The notes: generated by a model from the sequence alone, not told the origin. A DNA stretch of 64,000 nucleotides from Methylotenera sp. (GCF_030684185.1 NZ_JAUXOY010000017.1:1-64000), one strand, 5' to 3'; positions 17,443 to 29,317 are shown, counted from the first letter of the stretch. Numbers and translations: made by a program.

Positions 17443-18637
17443 ACTCTCAGGCCAACAATCACAAAGTGTAACGATACTTGGTGCGACTGGCACTATTGGT
17501 TCGCAAACTTTAGACGTAATTTCACAGCATCCGGAACGTTTTAGTGTTTTTGCTTTGTCTGCAAATAATAACGTAAAAGGTTTATTCAGTTTATGCGAGA
17601 AATACACACCTAAATTTGCAGTGATGTTGCAGGAAGCCGCCGCCGCAGAGCTAAGTTTACAACTGAAGGCTATTCACTCAAATACTGTTGTTTTGCATGG
17701 CGAAGCGGCACTAAATGAGATATCTTCGCATGAACAAGTCGATATTGTAATGGCTGCTATCGTAGGCTCTGCTGGCCTGCATCCAGCCATGGCCGCAGCA
17801 AAAGCAGGCAAACGTATATTGCTTGCAAATAAAGAAACCTTGGTGATGGCAGGCAACTTGTTTATGCAAGCGGTTATAGATGGTGGTGCTACTTTACTGC
17901 CTATAGACAGCGAGCATAACGCTATATTTCAAGTGATGCCTCAACAACGTAGTAGGCAACTGGCAAATATGGGTGTAAAGCGAGTATTGTTAACTGCATC
18001 TGGTGGGCCATTTCGGAATGCCAGCCTGCAAGAGCTTAAAGTGGTGACCCGGGCACAGGCATTAAACCACCCCAACTGGGTAATGGGACCTAAAATTACC
18101 GTAGATTCTGCCACAATGATGAATAAAGGATTGGAAGTCATAGAGGCACATTGGCTATTCAATGCGCTGCCTGAGCAGATTGATGTGGTGGTACATCCTC
18201 AAAGTGTGATTCATTCTATGGTGGAATATATTGATGGCAGTGTGCTAGCACAGTTAGGTAATCCAGACATGCGCACACCAATCGCCTATGGACTTGGCTA
18301 TCCTGAACGGTTAACCAGTGGTGTTAGCAGCTTGGATTTACTGACAGTTGGAAGATTGGATTTCTGCCCACCTGACTTAGAGCGCTTTCCATGCCTGAGA
18401 ATTGCTTATGATGCATTGAATATGGGCGGCACTGCACCAGCCATTTTGAATGCAGCGAATGAAATTGCAGTGGAAGCATTTTTGGCGGAAAAAATTGGTT
18501 TTATGGATATTCCGCATATCATTGAGAATGTGTTAACCGCATCCAGTATCGGGCAAGTGGAATCCATTGAACAGTTAGTGGCTATAGATGTTCAGGCAAG
18601 ACGAATTGCTAAACAATACATAAGCACCTTATGTTAA
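17432..18637 (+). CDS. dxr: 1-deoxy-D-xylulose 5-phosphate reductoisomerase
   Basis: Dxr makes methylerythritol phosphate, the committed step of MEP isoprenoid synthesis. The 401-residue protein has the NADPH motif LGATGTIGSQTLDVI (about 15-29), LLANKETLVMAG, the metal-binding LPIDSEHNAIFQ, the loop LTASGGPFR and HPNWVMGPKITVDSATMMNK. The start overlaps cdsA and the end overlaps rseP by 7 bases, so three genes are coupled. Its product feeds UppS upstream in the same cluster. Confidence 0.98.
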   Translation: MFDKLSGQQSQSVTILGATGTIGSQTLDVISQHPERFSVFALSANNNVKGLFSLCEKYTPKFAVMLQEAAAAELSLQLKAIHSNTVVLHGEAALNEISSHEQVDIVMAAIVGSAGLHPAMAAAKAGKRILLANKETLVMAGNLFMQAVIDGGATLLPIDSEHNAIFQVMPQQRSRQLANMGVKRVLLTASGGPFRNASLQELKVVTRAQALNHPNWVMGPKITVDSATMMNKGLEVIEAHWLFNALPEQIDVVVHPQSVIHSMVEYIDGSVLAQLGNPDMRTPIAYGLGYPERLTSGVSSLDLLTVGRLDFCPPDLERFPCLRIAYDALNMGGTAPAILNAANEIAVEAFLAEKIGFMDIPHIIENVLTASSIGQVESIEQLVAIDVQARRIAKQYISTLC

Positions 18638-20025
18638 CCGCACTCGCTTTTATATTTACGCTGGGCTTGTTAGTGACTGTGCATGAATTTGGTCACTATC
18701 AGGTGGCCAGATGGTGTGGAGTGAAGGTGCTAAAATTCTCTATTGGATTTGGTAAGCCGCTTTGGTCTAAACAATTTGGGGTAGATAAAACAGAGTTGGT
18801 GATTGCAGCAATCCCATTAGGTGGTTACGTAAAAATGCTCGATGAGCGCGAGTTTGCAGATGAGCCGAATGCAGACTTGCAGTTATCACAAACAATTTAC
18901 TCAGAAACCGAGTTGAAACGAGCGTTTAATCGGCAATCAGTCTATAAGCGCATTGCCATTGTGCTTGCAGGGCCGCTGGCAAACTTATTGCTCGCTATAT
19001 TTTTATATTGGCTTTTATTTATGATGGGAATCGTTGGCATAAAACCCATAATTGGTAAGGTTATTGAAAATAGCCCAGCCGCTGCAGCTAACTTTGTACT
19101 AGGTGACACTATACAAAAAATCAATGGAAAACATGTTGCTTCATGGCAAGATGCCGGTTGGATTTTGTTAAATGAATCATTTAAGAGTAAAAGTGTAGAA
19201 GTGGAAGTGTTAAGCCGCAGTCAAAAAACGCATACGCATCAACTTGATATATCTAACATTAATTCCGAAAGTAATAGTAAAGATGTTTTGAGTGGACTAG
19301 GGTTAGCTATTTACCAGCCTGATATTCCTGCAAGAATAGATGAAGTGATTAAAAATAGTCCGGCATATTTAGCTGGATTTAAATCACAAGACTTGGTGCT
19401 TAGCATCAATAAAATCAAAGTGAGTACAAGGGATGATTTTGTTCAAGAGGTTAGGCAGCATCCTGACGCGACGTTGGATGTAGTAGTCGAGCGCGATTCG
19501 GTAGAAGTTCAACTTTCAGTTACACCAGAGCAGGTAATCGAGAATGGCAAAATAGTGGGGCGTATTGGCACTTCGTTCAAGCAAGAACAACGTGTGATTG
19601 ATGAGTTTTTTGTCACCACACATTATTCCACGCTCGGTGCATTCGTTAAAGCGACTGAGAAAACTTGGGACAACTCAATATTTACTTTAAAAATGCTTGC
19701 TAAAATGTTAACGGGTCAAATTTCATGGAAAGGTGTAAGTGGCCCTGTGACTATTGCCAGTTATGCTGGACAAAGCGCCAACATGGGCTTGAAGGTATTT
19801 ATTGGTTTTTTAGCGATAATCAGCATCAGTATTGGTGTACTTAATCTACTGCCTATACCGGTATTAGATGGCGGACATTTGATGTATTATATAGTTGAAA
19901 TTTTTACTGGAAAACCGACACCTGAATCAGTCATGATTATCGGGCAAAAAATTGGGTTTTCCCTGCTAGGTTTTATGATGATCTTAGCGCTTTATAACGA
20001 TATCAATCGATTGATAACAGGCTGA
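18631..20025 (+). CDS. rseP: RIP metalloprotease RseP
   Basis: RseP is the site-2 protease that cleaves anti-sigma factor RseA and cleared signal peptides. The 464-residue protein has the zinc motif HEFGH at residues 18-22 in the first membrane segment, two PDZ domains in the periplasmic part (around 130-320) and the second metal motif [12 protein letters not shown] near residue 420. It overlaps dxr and is followed by bamA after 4 bases, the standard envelope-stress arrangement. Confidence 0.97.
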   Translation: MLTALAFIFTLGLLVTVHEFGHYQVARWCGVKVLKFSIGFGKPLWSKQFGVDKTELVIAAIPLGGYVKMLDEREFADEPNADLQLSQTIYSETELKRAFNRQSVYKRIAIVLAGPLANLLLAIFLYWLLFMMGIVGIKPIIGKVIENSPAAAANFVLGDTIQKINGKHVASWQDAGWILLNESFKSKSVEVEVLSRSQKTHTHQLDISNINSESNSKDVLSGLGLAIYQPDIPARIDEVIKNSPAYLAGFKSQDLVLSINKIKVSTRDDFVQEVRQHPDATLDVVVERDSVEVQLSVTPEQVIENGKIVGRIGTSFKQEQRVIDEFFVTTHYSTLGAFVKATEKTWDNSIFTLKMLAKMLTGQISWKGVSGPVTIASYAGQSANMGLKVFIGFLAIISISIGVLNLLPIPVLDGGHLMYYIVEIFTGKPTPESVMIIGQKIGFSLLGFMMILALYNDINRLITG

Positions 20026-20029
20026 CTGC

Positions 20030-22378
20030 ATGGCAACATTAAATTTAAAAAAACTAAAAAAATCAGACAAGTCATTTATGAATTTTAAGCTTAAGTCTGC
20101 TCTTGTCTTGATTTCTGGCTTATATGCAAATTCTGCATTAGCGCTTGAACCCTTTGTCGTTAAAGACATCCGTGTCGAGGGTATACAGCGCACCGAGGCT
20201 GGTACGGTATTCACTTACCTACCAGTAAAAGTCGGCGAAACCATGAATGATGAGCTTGCTTCTCAGGCTATTAAGTCGTTATATAACACTGGCTTTTTTA
20301 AAGACGTACGTATCGAAGCTGAAAATGATGTCCTAGTGGTCACGGTACAAGAGCGTTCATCCATTGCTCAGATTGATTTTAGTGGTAATAAATCATTTCC
20401 TACGGACAAAATGAAAGAAGGTCTCAAGCAGATTGGTATCGCTGAAGGCCTGATATTCGATAAGTCACAACTTGACCGCGCTGAGCAAGAGGTCAAACGG
20501 CAGTATTTATCTCAAGGTAAATATGGTGCAACTGTTAAAGCGGTGGTATCACCGCTAGAGCGTAATCGCGTAGCGGTTCGTTTTGATATTGAAGAGGGTG
20601 CTGTTTCAAAAATTCGCAACATTAATATCGTCGGTAATCAAACATTTTCCACCGATGATTTACGTGCAGAGTTTTTACTTACTACGCCCAATTGGATGAG
20701 TTGGTGGAATAAAGATGACCAATACTCCAAACAAAAATTAAACGCAGATCTTGAAACGCTGCGATCATTCTACTTAAATCAAGGTTATCTTGAGTTCAAT
20801 ATTGATTCAACGCAAGTGTCAATTTCACCTGATAAAAAAGATATATACATTACCGTGAATGTCACTGAAGGTGAAAAATATACTATTTCAGAGGTGAAGA
20901 TTGCTGGTGAAACAATAGTCTCGGATGAGGAAATACAACAACTCATTACCATCAAAAAGGGCGATACCTTTAGCCGTGAGAAGGTCACACAGTCGAGCAA
21001 GGCGATTAGCGATCGATTGAGTAATGATGGTTATGCATTTTCAAATGTAAATCCAGTGCCTGAAGTAAATAAAGAGCAACATACTGCCGCATTTACTTTT
21101 TTTGTTGATCCCGGCAAACGGGTTTATGTAAGGCGTATCAATATTGCAGGCAATACCAGAACACGTGATGAAGTGGTTCGTCGTGAAGTACGCCAGTTAG
21201 AGTCTTCTTGGTACGCTTCAAATAAAATCAATCGTTCTAAAGAGCGCTTGATACGTACGGATTTCTTTTCGGATGTGAATGTAGAAACGCCTGGCGTTCC
21301 AGGCACAACGGATCAGGTGGATTTAAATATCAGCGTGACTGAAAAATCTACTGGCAGCATACAATTTGGTGCTGGATTATCAAGTAATGAAGGTGTAGTG
21401 CTGGGTATTACCGTTAACCAGAATAACTTCTTAGGTACTGGTAACCGTGTCAGTGCGCAAGTAAATACGGGTAAGGTTAATACCACATACTCTCTATCCG
21501 TCACCGATCCCTATTTTACGCCAGATGGTGTTAGCCGAGGGTTTGATGTATATCGTCGTGATGTGAACACAAGTTCGCTTAACGTTGCTTCTTATAATAC
21601 ATCTTCATATGGTGGAGGTGTGCGATTTGGTATACCCTTAAATGAGCGTGATGGTATCAATTTTGGCCTTGCAGCAGACTTTACAACGGTAGATTTAAAC
21701 ACTCAAAGTCCTACTCAGTATCAAAAATTCTGTGGCAATACTACTGGATGTAGTAGTAACTCTGTGGTTGCATCAGCGGGTTGGGCACACGATACGCGCG
21801 ACAATATTATGTTCACCACAAATGGCGTATTGCAAAAGTTGTCTGGTGAGATTTCATTGCCAATATTAGATTTAAATTACTATAAAATTGATTACAAACA
21901 AGCGTGGTTCAAGAACGTTTATAAAGATTTTACTTTTATGTTAAATGGTGAAATTGGTTACGCTGATTCATATGGTAATAAAAATTACCCATTCTTCAAG
22001 AACTATTTTATGGGTGGTGTAAACTCTGTTCGAGGTTATGATAACGGATCACTTGGCCCTAAAGATATTGACCCAATTACGGGCCAAGACTTTGCAGTGG
22101 GTGGTACTAAGCGTTTGTTAGGCAATGCGGAGTTATTTTTTCCAGTGCCAGGTTTAAAAGACTCTAAGCAGTTTAGATTAAGTGCCTTTGTTGATGGTGG
22201 TAACGTGTGGGGTACTGAATCAGGCTATAGTTTGAGTGATTTACGTTATTCAGCAGGTGTCGGTATTAGTTGGCTCTCACCATTTGGCCCTTTGAAACTG
22301 GTCTTTGCTAAGCCGTTGAACAGTAAAGATGGCGACAATACCCAGAACCTGCAATTCCAGCTAGGCTCTCAATTTTAG
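20030..22378 (+). CDS. bamA: outer membrane protein assembly factor BamA
   Basis: BamA folds beta-barrel proteins into the outer membrane. The 782-residue protein has a signal peptide ending SALALE, five POTRA domains (the first starting [20 protein letters not shown]) and a C-terminal barrel carrying the VRGY motif ([15 protein letters not shown]) and ending in phenylalanine. The start at 20030 has AGG seven bases upstream; an internal ATG at 20078 would give a more compact signal peptide and cannot be excluded. It is followed by skp. Confidence 0.97.
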   Translation: MATLNLKKLKKSDKSFMNFKLKSALVLISGLYANSALALEPFVVKDIRVEGIQRTEAGTVFTYLPVKVGETMNDELASQAIKSLYNTGFFKDVRIEAENDVLVVTVQERSSIAQIDFSGNKSFPTDKMKEGLKQIGIAEGLIFDKSQLDRAEQEVKRQYLSQGKYGATVKAVVSPLERNRVAVRFDIEEGAVSKIRNINIVGNQTFSTDDLRAEFLLTTPNWMSWWNKDDQYSKQKLNADLETLRSFYLNQGYLEFNIDSTQVSISPDKKDIYITVNVTEGEKYTISEVKIAGETIVSDEEIQQLITIKKGDTFSREKVTQSSKAISDRLSNDGYAFSNVNPVPEVNKEQHTAAFTFFVDPGKRVYVRRINIAGNTRTRDEVVRREVRQLESSWYASNKINRSKERLIRTDFFSDVNVETPGVPGTTDQVDLNISVTEKSTGSIQFGAGLSSNEGVVLGITVNQNNFLGTGNRVSAQVNTGKVNTTYSLSVTDPYFTPDGVSRGFDVYRRDVNTSSLNVASYNTSSYGGGVRFGIPLNERDGINFGLAADFTTVDLNTQSPTQYQKFCGNTTGCSSNSVVASAGWAHDTRDNIMFTTNGVLQKLSGEISLPILDLNYYKIDYKQAWFKNVYKDFTFMLNGEIGYADSYGNKNYPFFKNYFMGGVNSVRGYDNGSLGPKDIDPITGQDFAVGGTKRLLGNAELFFPVPGLKDSKQFRLSAFVDGGNVWGTESGYSLSDLRYSAGVGISWLSPFGPLKLVFAKPLNSKDGDNTQNLQFQLGSQF

Positions 22379-22506
22379 AGCTAACTAAATTCTGATAAGT
22401 AAATTGCAGGCATAATATTATTCGGTTAAATGTTGCAGCATAATTGACCATGTGTCTTGTGGCATAATAATAGAAATAAAGAAGTAGTTGTTTTAGGAGA
22501 TTTTAA

Positions 22507-23010
22507 GTGAGTAGTATCTTAAAAAAATTAGTGTTAGCTAGCTTTCTGACGTTTGCAGTCATTGCACATTCTGCTGAATTAAAAGTTGGGTATGTACAAG
22601 TTGATAAAATCTTACAAGAGGCACCGCAAACTGCCGAAAGTGGTAAAAAGCTAGAACGTGAATTTAGCCCGCGCTCACAAGAGCTAGATCGTATGGCTAA
22701 ACAGATTAAAGACTTGGAAACTGCTTTAGATAAAGACGGTTTGACCATTACTGAGGCAGATCGTCGTAGTAAAGAACGTGATATTCAAAATATCAAGACA
22801 GAGTTTCAACGTAAGCAGCGTGAACTGCGTGAAGACATTAACCTGCGTAAAAATGAAGAGCTTGGAAGTTTGCAAGATCGTATCAATAAAGCGGTTCAAT
22901 CTGTTGCTAAGGCTGAAAATTATGATTTAGTAATGTATAGCGGTGTAGCCTATGCAGCAGACAAAATTGACATCACGGATAAAGTGCTGAAGTTATTAGG
23001 TAAAAAATAA
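22507..23010 (+). CDS. skp: periplasmic chaperone Skp/OmpH
   Basis: Skp carries unfolded outer membrane proteins to BamA. The 167-residue protein starts at a GTG with TAGGAGA upstream, has a signal peptide ending IAHSAE, then KVGYVQVDKILQEAP and a long charged coiled-coil region (about 45-130) as in OmpH proteins. It sits between bamA and lpxD, the usual position. Confidence 0.95.
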   Translation: MSSILKKLVLASFLTFAVIAHSAELKVGYVQVDKILQEAPQTAESGKKLEREFSPRSQELDRMAKQIKDLETALDKDGLTITEADRRSKERDIQNIKTEFQRKQRELREDINLRKNEELGSLQDRINKAVQSVAKAENYDLVMYSGVAYAADKIDITDKVLKLLGKK

Positions 23011-23059
23011 TCTACCTTAAGTTTTTTAGTCATAAGATTTATTTTTCAAGGCCATACTA

Positions 23060-24097
23060 ATGAGTAAAAATTACTCACTTAGTGATATTGCAAAGGCGTT
23101 AGGTGGCCGCATAGTAGGTGATGAGGCCACTTCAATATCCCGTGTTTCATCACTGCTCAATGCGCAATCTGGCGACATTTGTTTTATTAATGACGCCAAA
23201 TATCAAAAGTCGCTTGTTTCAAGTCTGGCAAGTGCTGTTGTATTAAGAGAAAAAGATTCAGCTTTAACAACGCTGCCTAGAATTATTGTAGAAAATCCTT
23301 ATGCTTATTTTGCTAAGCTATCTGCGTTTTTAAATCCACCAGCTATACATCAATTGGGTGTTGCGTCTAGCGCAGTTGTAGATTCTACAGCCAGCATTCC
23401 TGCATCATGCAGCATTGCGCCGTTAGCGGTGATTGGTGCAAATGTAGTGCTGGGTGAACATGTTATTATCGGTAGCGGATGTGTTATTGAAAATGATGTA
23501 TCGATTGCTGATAATACTTGTTTAGAGCCTCACGTCACCATTAAGCATCATTGTAATATCGGGAGAAATTGCCATATATTTTCAGGTGCGATTATTGGTT
23601 CTGATGGTTTTGGTTATGCTGAAGAAGCTGGAAAATGGCTAAAAATCCCTCAAGTTGGACGGGTTTTCATTCATGACAATGTTGACATTGGCGCAAATAC
23701 TACAGTCGATCGTGGTGCATTAGATGATACGATTATCGAAGAGGGCGTTAAGCTCGACAACCTGATTCAAATAGGTCATAACTGTGTCATTGGCGCGCAT
23801 ACCGTAATTGCTGGATGCACTGGCATAGCAGGTAGTGCCAAAATCGGTAAGCACTGTAAAATAGGCGGTGCCGCCATGATATTAGGTCATTTAGAGATTG
23901 CTGACCATGTGACAATCTCACCTGGCAGCATGATTACCCGATCTTTATCAGTTTCAGATACTTACACGGCACTTATGCCATTTCAAACGCATAAAGCATG
24001 GTTAAATACCGCTGCAAAAATTCGTCATTTAGATGAACTTTCGGATAAAATTAAACAACTTGAAAAAGAGGTAGCTCTGTTAAAATCTAACAAGTGA
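23060..24097 (+). CDS. lpxD: UDP-3-O-(3-hydroxyacyl)glucosamine N-acyltransferase
   Basis: LpxD adds the second acyl chain in lipid A synthesis. The 345-residue protein has the N-terminal uridine-binding domain (residues 1-100), then a left-handed beta helix of hexapeptide repeats, and the catalytic region [14 protein letters not shown] with the active His. A coiled tail ([15 protein letters not shown]) ends it. The N-terminal motif [17 protein letters not shown] is typical. Confidence 0.97.
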   Translation: MSKNYSLSDIAKALGGRIVGDEATSISRVSSLLNAQSGDICFINDAKYQKSLVSSLASAVVLREKDSALTTLPRIIVENPYAYFAKLSAFLNPPAIHQLGVASSAVVDSTASIPASCSIAPLAVIGANVVLGEHVIIGSGCVIENDVSIADNTCLEPHVTIKHHCNIGRNCHIFSGAIIGSDGFGYAEEAGKWLKIPQVGRVFIHDNVDIGANTTVDRGALDDTIIEEGVKLDNLIQIGHNCVIGAHTVIAGCTGIAGSAKIGKHCKIGGAAMILGHLEIADHVTISPGSMITRSLSVSDTYTALMPFQTHKAWLNTAAKIRHLDELSDKIKQLEKEVALLKSNK

Positions 24098-24142
24098 AAA
24101 CTATAAAATATAGTGAACCAAAAGAAATGAGCTGAGACAAAA

Positions 24143-24619
24143 ATGACCAATAATACCGAATCTAGCAGTATGGATATTCATGAAATCCTTGATCACCTTC
24201 CGCATCGCTATCCTTTTGTACTGATAGACCGTGTTATTTCTATGAAAATAGGTGAGGAAATCACTGCATTGAAAAATGTCACAATTAATGAGCCTTTCTT
24301 CCCTGGCCACTTTCCTTACCACCCAGTGATGCCAGGTGTATTGATTGTTGAGGCGATGGCGCAAGCTGCCGCAATATTGTCATTTAAAACCATGGGTGTG
24401 AAACCGAGCGATGATTCAGTATATTATTTTGCAGGTATCGATAGCGCTCGTTTTAAAAAACCCGTATCACCAGGTGATCAAATCATCCTTAATGTAAAAA
24501 TCGACCGCATCCTAAAGGGAATTTGGAAGTATTCTGGCGTAGCCCGAGTAGATGGCACAATAGTTGCTGAAGCACAAATGATGTGTATATTAAAAGCTAT
24601 CGATAAAAAAGAGAAGTAG
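24143..24619 (+). CDS. fabZ: 3-hydroxyacyl-ACP dehydratase FabZ
   Basis: FabZ dehydrates 3-hydroxyacyl-ACP in fatty acid elongation and balances flux to lipid A. The 158-residue hot-dog protein shows the motif [11 protein letters not shown] and the catalytic [20 protein letters not shown], with His and Glu in place. The ATG at 24143 is weakly preceded by a ribosome site; the ATG at 24170 (MDIHEIL) is a plausible shorter start. lpxA follows after three bases. Confidence 0.97.
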   Translation: MTNNTESSSMDIHEILDHLPHRYPFVLIDRVISMKIGEEITALKNVTINEPFFPGHFPYHPVMPGVLIVEAMAQAAAILSFKTMGVKPSDDSVYYFAGIDSARFKKPVSPGDQIILNVKIDRILKGIWKYSGVARVDGTIVAEAQMMCILKAIDKKEK

Positions 24620-24622
24620 GCA

Positions 24623-25405
24623 ATGCCAGCATCAAAAATTCATCCAACGGCAATCATCGATGCCACAGCCGAACTTGATTCTAGCGTAGAAATCGGTCCT
24701 TATTCAATTGTTGGTGCTAACGTTAAAATAGATGCAGGCACACGCGTAGCTGGCCATGTGATAATCAACGGGCCTACGATTATTGGTAAGAATAATCATA
24801 TCTTTCAATACTCATCTCTTGGCGAAGCGCCGCAAGATAAAAAATATAAAGATGAACCCACGTTACTTGAGATTGGTGATAACAATACCATTCGAGAGTT
24901 TTGTACATTTAATCGCGGCACGATTCAAGATAAAGGCACCACTAAAATCGGCAACGATAATTGGATCATGGCCTATGTACATATTGCGCATGACTGCCAA
25001 ATAGGTAATCACACGATTTTCGCTAATAATACATCTCTTGCGGGCCATGTAGATATTGATGACTATGCCATTTTAGGCGGATTTACGCTCATTCATCAAT
25101 TTTGTAAAGTTGGCTCGCATGTAATTACCGCTGTTGGTTCGGTGGTATTTAAAGATATTCCACCTTATGTGACTGCAGCTGGTTATGACGCTAAACCGCA
25201 TGGCATCAATGCTGAGGGATTAAAACGCCGTGGCTTTAGCGCTGAGAGTATTTTGCAAATTAAACGCGCCTATAAGGCTTTGTATCGGAATGGTCTTACA
25301 TTAGATGAGGCTAAAATTGAACTTGCTGCAATGCAAAAAACCACGCCAGAAATTGGTTTACTCACTGATTTCTTGAAAATTTCCACTCGCGGCATCGTCC
25401 GTTAA
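24623..25405 (+). CDS. lpxA: UDP-N-acetylglucosamine acyltransferase LpxA
   Basis: LpxA carries out the first step of lipid A synthesis. The 260-residue protein is a hexapeptide-repeat left-handed helix (ATAELDSSVEIGPYSIVGAN and following) with the catalytic region YVHIAHDCQIGNHTIFANN. The C-terminal helical part begins LKRRGFSAESILQIKRAYK. It is followed by lpxB nine bases later. Confidence 0.98.
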   Translation: MPASKIHPTAIIDATAELDSSVEIGPYSIVGANVKIDAGTRVAGHVIINGPTIIGKNNHIFQYSSLGEAPQDKKYKDEPTLLEIGDNNTIREFCTFNRGTIQDKGTTKIGNDNWIMAYVHIAHDCQIGNHTIFANNTSLAGHVDIDDYAILGGFTLIHQFCKVGSHVITAVGSVVFKDIPPYVTAAGYDAKPHGINAEGLKRRGFSAESILQIKRAYKALYRNGLTLDEAKIELAAMQKTTPEIGLLTDFLKISTRGIVR

Positions 25406-25414
25406 GTTGCTATC

Positions 25415-26548
25415 ATGGTAAGAATTGGTATTGTCGCTGGAGAAGCTTCGGGTGATTTGCTTGGCAGTCACCTTATTCAAGCATTAAAGTCAAAACGTTC
25501 AGACATTGAGTTTGTTGGGATTGCAGGCCCTAAAATGATGGGAGAAGGCGCTCAATCTCTTTTCCCTATCGAGCGCTTATCAGTACGTGGTTATATAGAA
25601 GTTATCAAACACCTATTTGGCCTGCTTAAATTACGTCGCCAGCTGCTTAAGCACTTTTTAACTAACCGCATTGATTTATTTATTGGCGTTGATGCCCCGG
25701 ATTTTAATTTTTGGCTGGAAAAAAAGCTTAAAAATAAAGGTATCAAGACTATTCATTATGTTAGCCCTTCAGTTTGGGCATGGCGAAAAAATAGAATCAA
25801 AAAAATCAAACATGCTGTATCACATATGCTGGCATTATTTCCATTTGAACCCGCGTTATATCAAGGTGCTGGTATACCTGTCACTTATGTTGGCCATCCT
25901 TTGGCGGACATATTGCCAATGGAACCAGATACTAACGCAGCGCGTGACGGTTTAAGACTAAAGTCATCTGCCTTGGTCATCGCTATGCTGCCAGGTAGTC
26001 GCCAAAGTGAAGTGCAGCAACACGCAGAACTATTTGTTAAGACGGCAAAGCTGATTTACGCCGACTATCCAAATGCAATTTTTTTAGTGCCTTTAATTAC
26101 GCGTGAAACTAGACAGATTTTTGAATTGGCCATTTTTCACGAGCATGAAAACTTGCCTATTCAGATATTATTTGGGCACGCACATGATGCCATGGAGGCC
26201 GCCGATGTCGTGATTGTAGCGTCTGGTACAGCTACGCTTGAGGCGGCGCTTCTGAAAAAACCTATGGTTATTACCTACCGTATGTCTAAATTAAGCTGGC
26301 AAATCCTTAAACGCATGCGTTTGCAACCTTATGTGGGTTTGCCCAATATATTGGCAGATAAATTTGTGGTGCCAGAACTTTTACAGGATGATTCTACACC
26401 TGAAAAACTTGCTGAGGCTACAATAAAGCTGATTAGTGATACTGGTTACGCCGCTGAAATTAAAGCAGAATTTACAAAAATTCACCTCAGTTTACGACAA
26501 AATACCGCAGAAAAAGCAGCGGTGGTTATTCTCTCTCATTTAGCATAA
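25415..26548 (+). CDS. lpxB: lipid-A-disaccharide synthase
   Basis: LpxB condenses UDP-diacylglucosamine and lipid X. The 377-residue GT-B glycosyltransferase has the N-terminal GIVAGEASGDLLGSHLI, the central YVSPSVWAWR and the LLPGSRQSEV and ASGTATLEAALLKKPMV motifs in the C-terminal half. It ends the lpxD-fabZ-lpxA-lpxB run. Confidence 0.98.
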   Translation: MVRIGIVAGEASGDLLGSHLIQALKSKRSDIEFVGIAGPKMMGEGAQSLFPIERLSVRGYIEVIKHLFGLLKLRRQLLKHFLTNRIDLFIGVDAPDFNFWLEKKLKNKGIKTIHYVSPSVWAWRKNRIKKIKHAVSHMLALFPFEPALYQGAGIPVTYVGHPLADILPMEPDTNAARDGLRLKSSALVIAMLPGSRQSEVQQHAELFVKTAKLIYADYPNAIFLVPLITRETRQIFELAIFHEHENLPIQILFGHAHDAMEAADVVIVASGTATLEAALLKKPMVITYRMSKLSWQILKRMRLQPYVGLPNILADKFVVPELLQDDSTPEKLAEATIKLISDTGYAAEIKAEFTKIHLSLRQNTAEKAAVVILSHLA

Positions 26549-26566
26549 ATATCAGCCGCAAAACTA

Positions 26567-27142
26567 ATGCAGCTAATTTGTGGTGTAGATGAAGCAGGAC
26601 GAGGACCATTGGCTGGTGCGGTTTACGCGGCAGCAGTTATTTTAAATCCTGAACGTCCGATATTCGGTTTGGCAGACTCAAAAAAGCTATCTGAAAAAAA
26701 ACGCGACTTATTAAACGTTGAAATCAAACAACATGCGCTGGCTTGGGCAATTGCTAGCTGTAGCGCTCAAGAGATTGATGAAATCAATATCCTGCAAGCT
26801 AGCTTATTAGCCATGAGGCGCGCTATTGAAACTATGCAAACACAGTTCGATATCATTCCTGATTTAGTACAAGTTGATGGCAATCAATGTCCCGAAATCA
26901 GCTTACCTTGCCAAGCGATAGTGAAGGGAGATAGTAAAGTGCAAGCCATTTCAGCGGCTTCTATACTGGCAAAGGTGGCGCGAGATGCTGAGTTATATGA
27001 ATTAGATAAAATCTATCCGCAATATGGCTTTGCTCAACATAAAGGCTACCCAACTGTCTATCATTTAGAAATGTTGAATTTGTATGGTATTACGCCACAG
27101 CATCGCCTCAGCTACGCCCCAGTAAAACGTTTATGCCAATAG
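26567..27142 (+). CDS. rnhB: ribonuclease HII
   Basis: RNase HII removes ribonucleotides from DNA. The 191-residue protein has the acidic residues of the family: [15 protein letters not shown] (Asp and Glu), LVQVDGNQ (Asp) and AKVARDAEL (Asp). It lies 18 bases after lpxB, as in many proteobacteria, and its 3' end overlaps the convergent methyltransferase gene by 12 bases. Confidence 0.97.
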   Translation: MQLICGVDEAGRGPLAGAVYAAAVILNPERPIFGLADSKKLSEKKRDLLNVEIKQHALAWAIASCSAQEIDEINILQASLLAMRRAIETMQTQFDIIPDLVQVDGNQCPEISLPCQAIVKGDSKVQAISAASILAKVARDAELYELDKIYPQYGFAQHKGYPTVYHLEMLNLYGITPQHRLSYAPVKRLCQ

Positions 27143-27853
27143 TAAAAATACCGTTGGCCTTTTGTGTAAATCTGGCAATGGTGATTTTTTCCAAGTTGCA
27201 ATTGATTTGGTTACTATCTTCTCAGCCGCTAAACTAATATCACAAGCTAAACACAACCTGGTATTAGGCTGGCAGACGCTTAGTATAGCTTCCAGCATAT
27301 GCTGGTTACGATAGGGCGTTTCAATAAATAACTGCGTTTCTTTGTGCGTAAGTGAGCGTTTTTCAATTTCTTTGAGCTTTTGGTTGCGTTGAGATTTATC
27401 CACTGGCAAATAGCCTAGAAACGCAAATTGCTGTCCGTTAAGGCCTGAAGCCATTAAACTCAATAAAATCGAGCTAGGGCCTACAAATGGCACAACGCGG
27501 ATGCCTTTTTGATGGGCTAGTTCGACTAGTTTTGCACCTGGGTCTGCAACACCAGGACAACCTGCGTCGCTCATTAAACCTATATCTTTGCCAGCTAATA
27601 GTGGTTTGAGTAAATCAGGTAACGATTTGTCTTCGGTATGTTCATTCAGCAGGTTCAGGCTTAGTTCACGGACTGGCTTAATGGTTTTAATGGTGCTTAA
27701 AAAATGACGCGCTGATTTTTCGCTTTCCACCACAAAGGTATCCAGTTGCTGTGAAATACTGACGACGTCAGGCGGCAACACTTTGGCGATGTTGTCTTCA
27801 CCAAGGGTTACAGGAATTAAATACAACGTGCCTAATTGAGGTGATTGCGCCAT
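27131..27853 (-). CDS. SAM-dependent methyltransferase, RsmI/tetrapyrrole methylase family
   Basis: The 240-residue protein has the tetrapyrrole-methylase fold of Rsm[14 protein letters not shown] at the start, [19 protein letters not shown] (SAM loop) and [20 protein letters not shown]. It lacks the C-terminal domain of true RsmI (the 16S rRNA C1402 enzyme) and has an altered start motif (VTLGEDN rather than TPIGNL), so it is probably the shorter paralogue of unknown target. It ends convergently with rnhB and starts one base from the end of the DUF4139 gene. Confidence 0.85.
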   Translation of the reverse strand: MAQSPQLGTLYLIPVTLGEDNIAKVLPPDVVSISQQLDTFVVESEKSARHFLSTIKTIKPVRELSLNLLNEHTEDKSLPDLLKPLLAGKDIGLMSDAGCPGVADPGAKLVELAHQKGIRVVPFVGPSSILLSLMASGLNGQQFAFLGYLPVDKSQRNQKLKEIEKRSLTHKETQLFIETPYRNQHMLEAILSVCQPNTRLCLACDISLAAEKIVTKSIATWKKSPLPDLHKRPTVFLLLA

Positions 27854-29317
27854 TTAGTACTTAACAATCGCTCTGTAGCTTAAAGTGGTACTGCCCTCAG
27901 CTGGAATCTCGACTTTCCAAACTGCTAAATGGCTATTCACTTTTTTGTGTGCTTGGCTCTCTGAAGTAATCGTCCAATCACCTGAAATGGGCTCTTGAAC
28001 GGTGACTGTTATTTTTTCCTTTTTTGCGTTTTTTAAGGTGATTTCATAAGCACTCTCAAATGCACTATTGCCTTTAGAGGGACGTGGCAGCGTTTTGAAA
28101 TCAGTTTGTTTCTTATCAGCAGTGACATCAAAAGATTCACCTAATTTGAGTCTAATCACTTCATTTTTTGGCGTGTGGTCTATATTGTCTTCGCCCACAA
28201 ATTGCGCGTTGCCAGCACTATCCTTTTTGTAGACGCGCATGATTCCTTTGGGTAAGGGCATGCCTAATTTTGCTGCTTCTTTGTTATCAAACTCAACAAA
28301 CACAGCAACTTTCAGTTTTGAGCCCAAGTCACCGTAGCTACTTTGATAGTAATAATCTGCGCCACGCAATACCAGTTCTTTGCGTGCTGGTATATTAGTT
28401 GCTGAGAGTAGGGCCACTTGTTTGGTTTGATTTTCGGCAATTGTCGTTGGCCGATCCAATGAATATAAGTGATATTCCAACAGAGACTCTTCTGCCATTG
28501 GCGCAGCTGCCTCTGCCATCATTACCAGATCTTTACGCATGGTCTTCGCACGCGGATAGTGTTCTTGCACTCGATTTACATCCCCGGCCACTAATTGTAA
28601 CTTAGCGTTTTTGTAACTCGTACCGCTAGTATTGGTAAGCGTTACCCAACCTGATAAATCCAGCATATTTTCTTTGCTATTGAGTTCAGCAACGTAATCT
28701 GCCTTCCAGCCTAACCCCCCTGTGAGGTAGCTCAGTTCTATAGTTTGGTCAGTTGCGCCTTTATTGTTTATTTGAGTAACTAATGTAGGTCTGTCACGAA
28801 GACTTTCTGGCACATCGTTATACACAATACGATTGCCATGGATACCTGATTCAATGCGGTTACCTACTTTTAAAACCACACCATTATTGGCTGATAGTAC
28901 TGTGGCTTGCTCTGTGGTTTCTAAACCAGTTGCCGGGTGTGTTTTAACCAAACTTACTGTTTTACCTACATACTTTTCAAGTAATTTTTCAGGTGTAAGC
29001 AAATCGAAATCAAAATTCTGTTCAATTAAAGTCAAGCTGCCAGGTGCGTTTATGCTCCGTAGCAATGCAGTTTCCGGCCGGATTTGTGCACTTACATCGC
29101 GCAGTGCCAGTGCATTTAACCCAGTTTTTAGTTTCACATGACGAGTGTCTTTTACTAATGCCAAATCGCCGTTATAGATTGTTACCGCTACATTTTGCTG
29201 ATCGCTTAATGAGCTTCGTGTTTCATCAAGCTCCATTGCGATAGCACCTGTATAAATAGTTGAAAGTGTAGCGAGCAACATTAGCTTGTGTTTATTTAGC
29301 TTAGTCTCAAATGGCAT
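27854..29317 (-). CDS. exported DUF4139-family protein
   Basis: The 487-residue protein has a signal peptide (LATLSTIYTGAIAMEL) followed by VAVTIYNGDLALVKDTRHV and a long beta-rich domain ending in GSTTLSYRAIVKY. The middle GGLGWKADYVAELN and VTLTNTSGTSYKNAKLQLVAG are typical of DUF4139 proteins, some of which contain mucoidy-inhibitor-like segments. The function of the family is not established. It stands immediately upstream of the methyltransferase gene, probably on the same transcript. Confidence 0.8.
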   Translation of the reverse strand: MPFETKLNKHKLMLLATLSTIYTGAIAMELDETRSSLSDQQNVAVTIYNGDLALVKDTRHVKLKTGLNALALRDVSAQIRPETALLRSINAPGSLTLIEQNFDFDLLTPEKLLEKYVGKTVSLVKTHPATGLETTEQATVLSANNGVVLKVGNRIESGIHGNRIVYNDVPESLRDRPTLVTQINNKGATDQTIELSYLTGGLGWKADYVAELNSKENMLDLSGWVTLTNTSGTSYKNAKLQLVAGDVNRVQEHYPRAKTMRKDLVMMAEAAAPMAEESLLEYHLYSLDRPTTIAENQTKQVALLSATNIPARKELVLRGADYYYQSSYGDLGSKLKVAVFVEFDNKEAAKLGMPLPKGIMRVYKKDSAGNAQFVGEDNIDHTPKNEVIRLKLGESFDVTADKKQTDFKTLPRPSKGNSAFESAYEITLKNAKKEKITVTVQEPISGDWTITSESQAHKKVNSHLAVWKVEIPAEGSTTLSYRAIVKY